From Streptomyces sp. TRM68367 (GTDB lineage: Bacteria; Actinomycetota; Actinomycetes; Streptomycetales; Streptomycetaceae), in NCBI RefSeq assembly GCF_014495685.1, contig NZ_JACTVI010000032.1, positions 1 through 64,000 of the forward strand: a stretch of 64,000 bases of DNA, given 5' to 3'. Position numbers and translations under genes: made by a program. The notes beneath the pieces are model-generated. The model ran no database searches and was not told where the DNA came from. It worked only from the letters and a program-made list of their open reading frames with translations. Position 1 is the stretch's first letter, and each line of letters starts with the position of its first letter. Shown one piece after another: positions 41,405 to 51,855 of the stretch.

Positions 41405-42147
41405 GCGGTGACGAGACCCACGTACGGCTCCTGCCGTGGACCGGTGCTCAATGCCAGCCCTCCCTCCTCCTCACGGGCGCAGACGGCGGCCCCGTCTCCC
41501 GGCTGGCCGGCCGGATCGAGGACGCGCGGCTCGGGTTCGCGGACCGACTGCTCGGCCGGGCGCGGGACGCCCTTGCGGGGTGTGAGGCGGACGGCGGTGA
41601 ATTCGCCGTGCTGGCGGTGCTGTTGGCCGATGCGCTCGGAGACGCGCTGTGTATCGCCAGGACCCGAGGGGAGTGCGTCGGCGGGGCGGACGGAGGCCAG
41701 TCGGTGCCGTCGCTCCTGGCCGTCGTCCGCGACGCCCTGGTGCGCAGCCCGGCCGAGCCCCTGAGCCTGGCCCTGCTCACTCTCCCCGGCCGCGACCTCA
41801 CCTCCGGATGCGTGGACGTATACGTATGCGTGTACGCCAGGAGTAAGCTGTGCCGCCGGGACAGCACATCAGCGAGCAGAAAGCAGCCGATCATGGCAGA
41901 TGTCACCATCCGGGCCCAGGCCGATACGCGGGACAGGCTTGCCGCCGTCGCCGAAGCCGAGGGGATGAGCCTGCGCGCCTGGCTCGACCGGCTCGCCGAG
42001 AGGGTCAGGACTCCTGCCGAGCGTGCCGAGGAGGCGGAGCGCACGCGGCAGATTCTCATGGGATGGACCGGCTATGACCCTGCCGTGTCCGACCCGCAGG
42101 CCGATGCGCTCATCGCCCGCCGTATCGCGGAGGCTACGTCAGCGTGA
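41401..42147 (+). CDS. Unknown protein read in frame into a TA antitoxin
   Basis: 248 codons without a stop. Residues 1-140 (MSGDETHVRLLPWTGAQCQP, RIEDARLGFADRLLGRARDA, EFAVLAVLLADALGDALCIA) form a helical unknown protein coupled to the gene before it. Residues 140-164 (SGCVDVYVCVYARSKLCRRD and on) have an unusual composition and correspond to promoter-like DNA. Residues 165-248 are an antitoxin. I think the first gene lost its stop codon and now runs through the operator into the antitoxin. Both a fusion and a separate antitoxin from ATG 41893 could be made. Confidence 0.55.
   Translation: MSGDETHVRLLPWTGAQCQPSLLLTGADGGPVSRLAGRIEDARLGFADRLLGRARDALAGCEADGGEFAVLAVLLADALGDALCIARTRGECVGGADGGQSVPSLLAVVRDALVRSPAEPLSLALLTLPGRDLTSGCVDVYVCVYARSKLCRRDSTSASRKQPIMADVTIRAQADTRDRLAAVAEAEGMSLRAWLDRLAERVRTPAERAEEAERTRQILMGWTGYDPAVSDPQADALIARRIAEATSA
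41814..41840 (+). promoter_or_regulatory. Probable toxin-antitoxin operator
   Basis: The palindrome ACGTATACGT (41816-41825) is followed by ATGCGTGTACGC, which repeats the CGT/ACG pattern. The AT-rich core stands out in GC-rich surroundings, 68 bases before the antitoxin start. I infer autoregulation by the antitoxin. Confidence 0.45.
41893..42147 (+). CDS. Antitoxin of a type II toxin-antitoxin pair
   Basis: 84 residues from ATG 41893: MADVTIRAQADTRDRLAAVA, EAEGMSLRAWLDRLAERVRT, then PAERAEEAERTRQILMGWTG and a Pro/Asp-rich tail. The first half has a ribbon-helix-helix-like pattern for DNA binding. The tail would wrap the toxin. Its stop overlaps the toxin GTG (GTGA), the usual coupling for TA genes. 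The same frame is open upstream to 41401, so the true start is uncertain. The ribosome site is weak. Confidence 0.65.
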   Translation: MADVTIRAQADTRDRLAAVAEAEGMSLRAWLDRLAERVRTPAERAEEAERTRQILMGWTGYDPAVSDPQADALIARRIAEATSA

Positions 42148-42536
42148 ACGATCTGAACGACCTGCACATCGTGATGGACACCGGTGCGCTGGTCGCCCTG
42201 AGCGGTAATCCGCTGGTGTCCCGGCTGGTCTACCAGGCCACCAGCGGCACGGGAATGCGCCTCCATGCGGCAGCCTGCGCACTGGTGGAGGCAGACCGGC
42301 GGTATCCGGGAGTTGCTGAACACGTCGCCCAGCTCCCGGCAGTGGACATCGTCCCCCTGGACCTGTCCGCAGCCCTGTCCCTGACCGGTACTGACGGGTG
42401 GGGGCAGCCGCACACACAGCACGTGGCCCAACCGTCGGCGGAACGTCCTCGGGGTGCGGTGGTGGCAACCGTCACCCCCGAGGAATGGAAGGGCTGTCCG
42501 GTGCGGCTGCTCCCGCTGACTCCAGACGAATACTGA
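42144..42536 (+). CDS. PIN-domain toxin (VapC-like)
   Basis: 130 residues. The start LHIVMDTGALVALSGNPLVS carries the first PIN acidic residue (Asp in MDTGAL). LHAAACALVEADRRYPGVAE has the conserved Glu. A late acidic region (PLDLSAALSL, TPDEY) follows, but the usual third motif DA is replaced by SLTGTDGWGQPHTQHVAQPS. PIN toxins are Mg-dependent RNases that cut tRNA or rRNA. It is coupled to the antitoxin before it. The missing canonical third acidic motif leaves activity uncertain. Confidence 0.65.
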   Translation: MNDLNDLHIVMDTGALVALSGNPLVSRLVYQATSGTGMRLHAAACALVEADRRYPGVAEHVAQLPAVDIVPLDLSAALSLTGTDGWGQPHTQHVAQPSAERPRGAVVATVTPEEWKGCPVRLLPLTPDEY

Positions 42537-42777
42537 GCAGGTTCACTGCCGCGGTCGTCGAAGGAGGCTCCCGTACCACTCAGCCTGATCACGGGCACGA
42601 GCTGATCCCACGGCCGGAACGAACCCCCGACGCGGTCGCGTCGCCCTTGCCCGCATCGCTCCCATCGGCTCGGCGAGATGGAACGCCACGAGCAGGCACT
42701 CACAGCCGCTATCGAAGGCAGCGGGGACGACTGACACATGTTGCCCGGACCGCCGAGCCCGGCTCGATCGGCTCTGC

Positions 42778-43233
42778 TCAGCGCAGCAGCCGTTTCGTCA
42801 GCGTGTACTCCGTGATCCCCGGCGGATAGTCCGGGATCACGCACACCACCTCGTAGCCCTGCTTCGTGTAGAAGTCCGGGGCCTGGAAGTCCCAGGTCTC
42901 CAGGCGGGCCGTGCGGCAGGAGCGTTCCTCGCGGGCCAGGTGTTCCGCCTTCGCCAGGAGGCGGGAGCCGAGGCCGGCTCCCCGGTGGTGTTCGGCCACC
43001 CACAGGTATGTCACGTGCAGCCAGGTCGCCCAGGTGTGGCCGACCAGGCCGCCGGCCAGGTCGCCGGCCCCGTCGAGGGCCCAGACGTGCAGGGGAGCTT
43101 CGCGTTCGTCACCGGTGCCGCGCAGGGCGCGCAGCAGCGGTGACGCCTTCGTGTTCGTTTCGCGTAGACGGGTGCGGAGCAGATCGCGCCGGGCTTTGTC
43201 GACTGCTGTCTCAAAACGAAACATGCGGCTCAC
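42778..43233 (-). CDS. GNAT family N-acetyltransferase
   Basis: 151 residues: MSRMFRFETAVDKARRDLLR, then the acetyl-CoA core TYLWVAEHHRGAGLGSRLLA with the (R/Q)xxGxG/A loop HRGAGLGSRL, and RLETWDFQAPDFYTKQGYEV. The substrate cannot be told. GTG 43233 and ATGs at 43236 and 43224 are all possible starts. It marks the right edge of the accessory island, since core gene order resumes here. The 241 bases before its stop (42537-42777) hold only a short coding-like tail (MERHEQALTAAIEGSGDD). Confidence 0.85.
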   Translation of the reverse strand: MSRMFRFETAVDKARRDLLRTRLRETNTKASPLLRALRGTGDEREAPLHVWALDGAGDLAGGLVGHTWATWLHVTYLWVAEHHRGAGLGSRLLAKAEHLAREERSCRTARLETWDFQAPDFYTKQGYEVVCVIPDYPPGITEYTLTKRLLR

Positions 43234-43541
43234 CATAAACGCGCTGGACTGCCAGTTCTGCAAACAACCTTCCGCTCCTGGCCCCCGGCCGTACTCTGAT
43301 GAACAGCACCGGTGGGGGCCGGTGCCGTTCAGGGGGCGAGACAAGTCGGGTACGGCGCCCGGGGTGGGGGTAGCAGTTCCGGCACGGCGGCGGCTGTGCG
43401 GCTGCGACGGCCTCGTCCCAGGTGGGAGAAGGAACGACGGGCACCACAGAACCTGGGTGCTTCAGGCGTCGTACCCGCGCCGGTGTCGTCTTCCGACGAT
43501 GGGTATCCCCTGCTCTTCTGGAGCTTGGGGAAGGGGGTTTC
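43234..43541. other. Divergent promoter interval
   Basis: 308 bases between the GNAT start and the LuxR regulator. GCACCGG (43306-43312) pairs with CCGGTGC (43319-43325) in a small hairpin. A purine-rich GGAAGGGGG at 43529-43537 serves as ribosome site for the regulator. No gene is supported. Confidence 0.4.
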
Positions 43542-44315
43542 GTGGTTCGCATCCGAGTCCTGGTCGTCGACGACCATCGCATCTTCGCCGAGTCGCTCGC
43601 AGCGGCCCTGGCCGCCGAGCCCGACGTCGACGTCTCCGCGGCCGGCAGCGGTCCGGCCGCGCTGCGCAGTCTGGAGCGGGCGGCCGCCGAGGGGCGGCGC
43701 TACGACGTGCTGCTCGTCGACGCCGATCTGGGTGGCAACGTGGCGGGCATCAGGCCCGCGGTGCCCATGTACGAGGGCAGTGAGGACGGGGTCGTGGACG
43801 GGATCTCGCTCGTCGCCGGGGTGCGGTCCGCGCAGCCCGGCGTGCGGATCGTCGTCCTCGCCGAGAAGGACGATCCGCGCAGGGCCGCGCTCGCCCTGCA
43901 GGCCGGTGCCTCCGGGTGGGTGGCCAAGGACTGTTCGCTGTCGCGGCTGCTCACCGTCGTACGAGGCGTGCTGCGCGACGAGACGCATCTGCCGCCCGCC
44001 CTGCTGACGGGCGTCCTGCGGGAGCTGACCGCCGCGCGCAAGCACCGCACCGAGGGCGAGCGGCTCGTCGAGTCGCTGACGCCGCGGGAGCGGGAGGTGC
44101 TGCGCTGCATGGTCGCGGGGCTGGGGCGGAAGGCCGTCGCCGAGCGGCTGTATCTCTCGCCGCACACCGTGCGCACCCACATGCAGAACGTGCTGGGCAA
44201 GCTGGGCGTGCACTCCACCCTCGCCGCCGTCGCGCTCGCCCGGCGTGCCGGAGTGGGGCCCGTGGACCTGGGGCCTGCCGGGCGGCTCGGGGTGGAGGAA
44301 AGCAGCAGTGCCTGA
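43542..44315 (+). CDS. LuxR/NarL-family response regulator, orphan
   Basis: 257 residues. The receiver has VLVVDDHR, phospho-acceptor Asp60 in DVLLVDADLGG and Lys in GWVAKD. An insertion (NVAGIRPAVPMYEGSEDGVV) enlarges the loop after the active site. LuxR domain: LTPREREVLRCMVAGLGRKA then VAERLYLSPHTVRTHMQNVL. GTG 43542 with GGAAGGGGG upstream is chosen because the receiver begins there. No kinase is adjacent, so it is an orphan. From position it may be the SCO3134-type regulator of S. coelicolor. Confidence 0.88.
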   Translation: MVRIRVLVVDDHRIFAESLAAALAAEPDVDVSAAGSGPAALRSLERAAAEGRRYDVLLVDADLGGNVAGIRPAVPMYEGSEDGVVDGISLVAGVRSAQPGVRIVVLAEKDDPRRAALALQAGASGWVAKDCSLSRLLTVVRGVLRDETHLPPALLTGVLRELTAARKHRTEGERLVESLTPREREVLRCMVAGLGRKAVAERLYLSPHTVRTHMQNVLGKLGVHSTLAAVALARRAGVGPVDLGPAGRLGVEESSSA

Positions 44316-44355
44316 TCAGAGCCCGCGTCTTCGCCCCGAGCCGCCCGGCAGGCCC

Positions 44356-44853
44356 TCAACCGGGGATGTTGTCGAACGGGGCGGTCAGCTGGCGTAGCAG
44401 GCCAGCCAGTTCGCTGCGCTGGGCGCGGGACAGCTCCGCGAGGATCGCGCGCTCCTGGTCCAGCAGGCCGGCGAGGGCCTGGTCCGCGCGGTCGCGGCCC
44501 TCGTCCGTCAGCCGGACGAGGACGCCGCGGCGGTCGCTGGGGTCGGGCAGGCGCTCCACCAGGCCCTTCTTCGCCAGGCGGTCGATGCGGTTCGTCATCG
44601 TGCCCGAGGTGACCAGCGTCTGCGTCAGCAGCTGGCCGGGGGAGAGCTGGTAAGGCGTGCCCGCGCGCCGCAGCGCCGTCAGGACGTCGAACTCCCAGGG
44701 CTCCAGGCCGTGCTCGGAGAAGGCCAGCCGACGAGCGCGGTCCAGATGGCGGGCCAGCCTGCTGACCCGGCTGAGCACTTCGAGCGGTTCCACGTCGAGG
44801 TCCGGGCGCTCCCGGCGCCACGCTGCGACCAGCCGATCGACCTCGTCCTCCAT
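44356..44853 (-). CDS. MarR-family transcriptional regulator
   Basis: 165 residues with the winged-helix plan of MarR: EVLSRVSRLARHLDRARRLA, LEPWEFDVLTALRRAGTPYQ, recognition helix region LVTSGTMTNRIDRLAKKGLV and wing RLPDPSDRRGVLVRLTDEGR. It divergently faces tam. A TCTTGA/TCAAGA inverted repeat lies in the shared promoter (44904-44917), so it probably represses itself and tam until a ligand binds. ATG 44853 is clear from homology. Confidence 0.9.
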   Translation of the reverse strand: MEDEVDRLVAAWRRERPDLDVEPLEVLSRVSRLARHLDRARRLAFSEHGLEPWEFDVLTALRRAGTPYQLSPGQLLTQTLVTSGTMTNRIDRLAKKGLVERLPDPSDRRGVLVRLTDEGRDRADQALAGLLDQERAILAELSRAQRSELAGLLRQLTAPFDNIPG

Positions 44854-44862
44854 GGCGATCAG

Positions 44863-44917
44863 TGTAGTGGTTGTGTCGATGTGAAGTCTCTTGACATTCA
44901 CTCTCTTGACATCAAGA
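44863..44917. promoter_or_regulatory. MarR operator and promoter region
   Basis: TCTCTTGACAT occurs twice, at 44887-44897 and 44902-44912. The second copy is part of the inverted repeat TCTTGA-CA-TCAAGA (44904-44917). On the minus strand TACACT (44868-44863) is a likely -10 for marR. The operator would cover its -35. Confidence 0.6.
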
Positions 44918-44973
44918 AAAGCTCGCCGTGACGCTGGGTACCTGACGAACACGGTCACCCCACAGGAGACGCC

Positions 44974-45786
44974 ATGTCCGCCCCCACCTGGGACCCCGCC
45001 CAGTACCTGCGGCACGCCGGCCACCGCGCCCGCCCCTTCACCGACCTCCTCGCCCGCATCCCCGAGCTCCCCACGGAACCGCCCGCAGGGCCACCCCGCA
45101 TCGCCGACCTGGGCTGCGGCCCCGGCAACGTCACCACCCTGCTCGCCGCCCGCTGGCCCACCGCCCGCATCACCGGCTACGACAACTCGCCCGAGATGCT
45201 CGACAAGGCCCACGTCGACCACGAGGGCCCCACCCCCGGCGGCGGCCGCCTCGACTTCGCCCACGCGGACGCCCGCACCTGGGCGCCCGCGGAGCCGTAC
45301 GACCTGATCGTCAGCAACGCCACCCTCCAGTGGGTGCCGGGGCACACGGAGCGGTTCACCGACTGGATCGCGGGCCTGAAACCCGGCGGTGTCCTCGCCT
45401 TCCAGGTCCCCGGCAACTTCGACGCCCCGAGCCACCGCCTGATGCGCGCCCTCGCACGCCGGTACGGCCTCGCCGGCGCCCTGCGCCACGACGACGCCGT
45501 GCTCACCCCGCAGGCCTACCTGGCTCGTCTGACCGGCCTGGGCTGTACGGCAGACGTGTGGGAGACGACGTACATCCATCTCCTCACCGGCGAGGACCCG
45601 GTCCTGGACTGGGTGAAGGGAACCGGACTGCGCCCCGTCCTCACCGCCCTCGCCGACGACCCGGAGGCGAGGGAGGCGTTCCTCACCGAGTACCGGGCCG
45701 CCCTGCGCGAGGCCTATCCGGCCACCGCCCACGGCACCCCCTTCCCGTTCCGCCGCGTCTTCGCCGTCGCCTACAAGGAGGCGTGA
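44974..45786 (+). CDS. tam: Trans-aconitate 2-methyltransferase
   Basis: 270-residue class I SAM methyltransferase. Seen: WDPAQYLRHAGHRARPFTDL, SAM motif IADLGCGPGNVTTLLA, GYDNSPEMLD, DLIVSNATLQWVPGH, and ALREAYPATAHGTPFPFRRV. The family methylates trans-aconitate, an inhibitory by-product of the TCA cycle. ATG 44974 follows CAGGAGACGCC. It is divergent from marR and probably under its control, which is not a known link for tam. Confidence 0.9.
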   Translation: MSAPTWDPAQYLRHAGHRARPFTDLLARIPELPTEPPAGPPRIADLGCGPGNVTTLLAARWPTARITGYDNSPEMLDKAHVDHEGPTPGGGRLDFAHADARTWAPAEPYDLIVSNATLQWVPGHTERFTDWIAGLKPGGVLAFQVPGNFDAPSHRLMRALARRYGLAGALRHDDAVLTPQAYLARLTGLGCTADVWETTYIHLLTGEDPVLDWVKGTGLRPVLTALADDPEAREAFLTEYRAALREAYPATAHGTPFPFRRVFAVAYKEA

Positions 45787-45852
45787 GCCGTGATCAACAG
45801 TTTGAGCGTCCGTGGCAGAGGTCACCCGCTGGGGTGACAGCGGGGGCCGACC

Positions 45853-46044
45853 ATGCCGGGAGTGAGTGACGTGGCCAAGGAACAGAAGGCCAGGGGGAAG
45901 AAGGAACAGATCAAGGGCAAGGCCAGGGAGGCCATGGGCCGCACGGCCGGCGACAGGAGGACGACGGCCGGGGGCAAGGCCGAGCGCATGAAGGGTGCCG
46001 CGCGTCAGGCGAAGGAGAAGATGAAGGACACCTTCAAGCACTGA
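45853..46044 (+). CDS. CsbD family stress-response protein
   Basis: 63 residues, Lys/Arg-rich and helical: KEQKARGKKEQIKGKAREAM, GRTAGDRRTTAGGKAERMKG. The (E)QIKGKA(R)EAMG repeat is the CsbD signature. In Bacillus the family is under the general stress sigma factor. The role is unknown. Start codons ATG 45853, GTG 45862 and GTG 45871 are all possible, and the second would give MSDVAKEQ. It stands alone between tam and the convergent TetR gene. Confidence 0.8.
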   Translation: MPGVSDVAKEQKARGKKEQIKGKAREAMGRTAGDRRTTAGGKAERMKGAARQAKEKMKDTFKH

Positions 46045-46101
46045 GCCGAGCGCCTGCAAGCACTGTGCCGAGCATCGAGCGGGCCGGCGCGCAGGGACGC
46101 G

Positions 46102-46779
46102 TCAGCTCTTGCGGTGCCCAATCAACCGCGGCTTCGGCTCCAGCCCGTCCAGCCCGTGCCACGCCAGATTCACCAGATGCGCGGCCACCTCCGCCTTCTT
46201 CGGCTTGCGCACGTCCAGCCACCACTGGCCGGTCAGCGCGACCATCCCGACCAGCGCCTGCGCGTACAGCGGAGCCAGCTTGGGGTCGAAGCCGCGGGAC
46301 TTGAACTCGCGGCCCAGGATGTCCTCCACCTGGGTGGCGATGTCCGAGATGAGCGAGGCGAAGGAGCCGGTCGACTGCGGGATGGGGGAGTCCCGGACGA
46401 GGATGCGGAAGCCGTCCGTGTACTCCTCGATGTAGTCCAGCAGCGCGAACGCCGCCTGTTCGCACAGCTCACGCGGGTGGCCGGCGGTCAGTGAGCTCGT
46501 CACCATGTCCAGCAGCCGCCGCATCTCCCGGTCCACCACCACCGCGTACAGCCCCTCCTTGCCGCCGAAGTGCTCGTACACCACCGGCTTGGACACCCCG
46601 GCCTTGGCCGCGATCTCCTCCACCGACGTGCCCTCGAAACCCTTTGCCGCGAACAGGGTGCGACCGATCTCCAGCAGCTGCTGGCGGCGCTCGGCACCGG
46701 TCATCCGGGTGCGACGTGCGCGCCGCGGCTTCTCATTGCTCGGGGTGCTGCTGGAGTCGGTCGCCACAGCGTCAATCAT
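46102..46779 (-). CDS. TetR-family transcriptional regulator
   Basis: 225 residues. Helix-turn-helix: RRQQLLEIGRTLFAAKGFEG then TSVEEIAAKAGVSKPVVYEH. The ligand domain contains LDYIEEYTDGFRILVRDSP and QALVGMVALTGQWWLDVRKP. Its ATG overlaps the desaturase stop (ATGA), so the two are coupled and the regulator probably senses acyl-CoA or membrane lipid and controls the desaturase. The tandem palindromes at 47847-47873 are its likely operator. Confidence 0.92.
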   Translation of the reverse strand: MIDAVATDSSSTPSNEKPRRARRTRMTGAERRQQLLEIGRTLFAAKGFEGTSVEEIAAKAGVSKPVVYEHFGGKEGLYAVVVDREMRRLLDMVTSSLTAGHPRELCEQAAFALLDYIEEYTDGFRILVRDSPIPQSTGSFASLISDIATQVEDILGREFKSRGFDPKLAPLYAQALVGMVALTGQWWLDVRKPKKAEVAAHLVNLAWHGLDGLEPKPRLIGHRKS

Positions 46780-47780
46780 GCCGCCTTCGCGGGCTCCTCC
46801 CGGCGCCGAGAGCTGTCTTCGCCGGTGTTACGGCGTGAATCGATACGTGAGCGTGACGGCCAGCGCACGTCGTACGCCCAGCCGAGCTGCTCGAACCAGC
46901 GGATCAGCCGGGCGCTCGAATCGAGCTGCCCGCGCTCCACACCGTGCCGCGCGGAGGTCGGGTCGGCGTGATGCAGGTTGTGCCACGACTCGCCGCAGGA
47001 CAGGATCGCCAGCCACCACACGTTGCCCGAGCGGTCCCGCGACTTGAACGGGCGCTTGCCGACCGCGTGGCAGATCGAGTTGATCGACCAGGTCACATGG
47101 TGCAGCAGCGCCACTCGAACGAGTGAGCCCCAGAAGAACGCGGTGAACGCACCCCACCACGACATGGTGACCAGGCCGCCGATCAGCGCGGGCAGCGCCA
47201 GCGACACCACGGTCCACAGCACGAACTGGCGGGAGATCGTCCGGATCGTCCTGTCCTTGATCAGATCCGGCGCGTACTTGTCCTGCGGCGTCTGCTCCTC
47301 GTCGAACATCCAGCCGACATGGGCCCACCACAGGCCCTTGAGAAGGGCCGGAACCGTCTCCCCGAAACGCCATGGCGAGTGCGGGTCGCCCTCGGCGTCG
47401 GAGAACTTGTGGTGCTTGCGATGGTCCGCGACCCAGCGCACCAGCGGGCCCTCGACCGCCAGCGACCCCGCGATCGCCAGCGCGATCTTCAGCGGACGCT
47501 TGGCCTTGAACGACCCGTGGGTGAAGTGGCGGTGGAAACCGATCGTGATGCCGTGACAGCCCAGGAAGTAGAAGAAGACCAGCAGACCGAGGTCGAGCCA
47601 GCTCACTCCCCAGCCCCACGCCAGCGGCACCGCCGCCAGCAGCGCGAGGAACGGCACGATGATGAAGAGCAGCAGCGTGATCTGCTCGATCGAGCGCTTG
47701 TGCTCCCCGCCCAGCGTGGCGGACGGCGGAGGGCCGGTCGCCTGCGGGGCGTCGTCGATCACATCGGAGCTCGTGGTCAT
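46776..47780 (-). CDS. Acyl-CoA/fatty acid desaturase (delta-9 type)
   Basis: 334-residue membrane di-iron enzyme that places a double bond in fatty acyl chains. The three His boxes are visible: GFHRHFTHGS, VADHRKHHKFSD and ESWHNLHHADP. Helices lie at about 35-75 and 185-220. The C-terminus is rich in Arg/Glu. ATG 47780 begins MTTSSDVIDD. It heads a two-gene operon with the TetR regulator, which would let membrane fluidity feed back on transcription. The inference about sensing comes from similar pairs. Confidence 0.93.
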   Translation of the reverse strand: MTTSSDVIDDAPQATGPPPSATLGGEHKRSIEQITLLLFIIVPFLALLAAVPLAWGWGVSWLDLGLLVFFYFLGCHGITIGFHRHFTHGSFKAKRPLKIALAIAGSLAVEGPLVRWVADHRKHHKFSDAEGDPHSPWRFGETVPALLKGLWWAHVGWMFDEEQTPQDKYAPDLIKDRTIRTISRQFVLWTVVSLALPALIGGLVTMSWWGAFTAFFWGSLVRVALLHHVTWSINSICHAVGKRPFKSRDRSGNVWWLAILSCGESWHNLHHADPTSARHGVERGQLDSSARLIRWFEQLGWAYDVRWPSRSRIDSRRNTGEDSSRRREEPAKAA

Positions 47781-47846
47781 GGGCGTCCCCTGTGGGGTTC
47801 GTGGGTTGAGGGCGGTGCCGGGTCGTCGGAACCGTGCCCAACTTCC

Positions 47847-47873
47847 TACGGTTCCGTAACCTACGGCTTCGTA
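47847..47873. promoter_or_regulatory. Tandem palindromes upstream of the desaturase
   Basis: TACGG-TT-CCGTA (47847-47858) and TACG-GCTT-CGTA (47862-47873) form two related inverted repeats 15 bases apart, as in CCTACGGNTYCGTAA twice. They lie 67-93 bases upstream of the desaturase ATG. A TetR dimer pair is the likely ligand. Confidence 0.65.
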
Positions 47874-47934
47874 AGTATGGCAGCGCGGCGGCCGGCGGCA
47901 AGAGCCCGAGAGCCTGCGCGTTCCGCCCGACGCC

Positions 47935-47940
47935 TATTCT
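47935..47940 (+). promoter_or_regulatory. Candidate -10 element for ppc
   Basis: TATTCT fits the TAnnnT hexamer and lies about 134 bases before the ppc GTG. A second AT-rich stretch (GATTTATTCCC) follows at about 47970. No -35 stands out. Confidence 0.3.
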
Positions 47941-48073
47941 GGGAGTCGGTCGGACAGCGCGGTCCGCTCAGATTTATTCCCGGATGTCCGGCTCGTATGC
48001 GGTTCCCACCGCCGCAGGCCGCCATCCGGGTGCCCCTCCCAGACGAGCTTCAACACTGCAAGGAGCCGCACCT

Positions 48074-50812
<2,739 letters not shown>

Positions 50813-50833
50813 CATCTCCGCTGTCGTACGACA

Positions 50834-50870
50834 GTGCCCCCGTGCTCCGGCATCGCGAGCACGGGGGCAC
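50834..50870 (+). terminator. ppc terminator
   Basis: GTGCCCCCGTGCTC pairs perfectly with GAGCACGGGGGCAC (14 bp) around a 9-nt loop. It begins 22 nt after the stop. A separate 14-bp perfect palindrome, CTGTCGTACGACAG (50821-50834), abuts it. Confidence 0.9.
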
Positions 50871-50886
50871 CGTCATGTGCCGTACG

Positions 50887-51663
50887 TCAGCCGCGGGTGG
50901 CTCTCCGGCGCCGCACCACCAGATGACCGCCCGCCGCGAGCAGGGTGGCCGCGATGCCCAACAGCAGGCCCACCGGCGCGCCGTTGCCGGTCTCGGCCAG
51001 GTCGCCCTCGCCCGCGCCGCCGCCGGCCGGCGCGGACGCGACCGCAGCGCCCCCGGCAGGGGCGGCCGGAGCCGAGTCGGACGGCGTGGAGATCTCCTCC
51101 GCGGAGCCGGGGGTGCCGGAGGCGGCCGCCTCCGGAGCGTGGGAGGGGATCGAGGACCCGGAGGACTCCGGGGAGGCCGGCGTGGCCGCCCCCGGGGCGC
51201 TCGGCGTCGTACCGCCGACCGCCGGGCACGTGTGCGACAGGTTGAACAGCTCCAGCTCACCCCCGCGCACCTCGGCCACCGCCGACGTCAGCTCCGCACC
51301 CGGCAGTGACGCCACGTACGCGTGCTTGTCCGACGGCGGACCGAAGTCCGTCACCAGCTGCTGCCCGCCCGGCTCGAACGTCACAGTCAGCTTCACGAAG
51401 TGCGAGGCGCGGCCCGGCAGTACGAAGTGCCAGCCGTCCTGCCCGTCCGGGATGCCGGGGCATCCCTTGCGCGGCTCCTGCGGGACACCTCCCTCGGCAG
51501 AGGTCGCGGTACGCGGCAGCTGCTGCCGCAACTGCACGGTGTACGGGTCGTCACCGGTGGCGAAGGCCGGCGTCGCGGCACCCACGACAAGCAGCACCGA
51601 GGCGAGAGAACAAGCTGCCGGCAGCACGGCACGGGCAGGACGGCGGACGGGGGGAACGCGCAT
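50887..51663 (-). CDS. Secreted protein with LAETG sortase signal
   Basis: 258 residues. Signal peptide (AVLPAACSLASVLLVVGAAT-PAFA), then a compact beta-rich domain with two Cys (RKGCPGIPDGQDGWHFVLPG ... FNLSHTCPAVGG). A Pro/Ala/Ser-rich wall-spanning stretch of about 80 residues follows, then sorting signal LAETGNGAPVGLLLGIAATL with a basic RRRRATRG tail. LAxTG is the class E sortase motif that also anchors long chaplins. The protein is therefore expected on the wall. Function is unknown. It converges on ppc and shares its bidirectional terminator. Confidence 0.85.
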   Translation of the reverse strand: MRVPPVRRPARAVLPAACSLASVLLVVGAATPAFATGDDPYTVQLRQQLPRTATSAEGGVPQEPRKGCPGIPDGQDGWHFVLPGRASHFVKLTVTFEPGGQQLVTDFGPPSDKHAYVASLPGAELTSAVAEVRGGELELFNLSHTCPAVGGTTPSAPGAATPASPESSGSSIPSHAPEAAASGTPGSAEEISTPSDSAPAAPAGGAAVASAPAGGGAGEGDLAETGNGAPVGLLLGIAATLLAAGGHLVVRRRRATRG

Positions 51664-51855
51664 GAAGACACCTCTGGCACAGGAAAAAGGCTGGCCGTGG
51701 AGGGTGGCGGCTCAGCATCCTGACACCGGCGAGATCCCGTCAAGCCACGGCGCATCGCATCTGCCCCATGTGCCCCAGAAGGTCTCAATGATCCCTTGTA
51801 ACGATCAGGGAACGCACAGGAGACCGACCGAACACACCGTCGATGCCAGGGCCGG

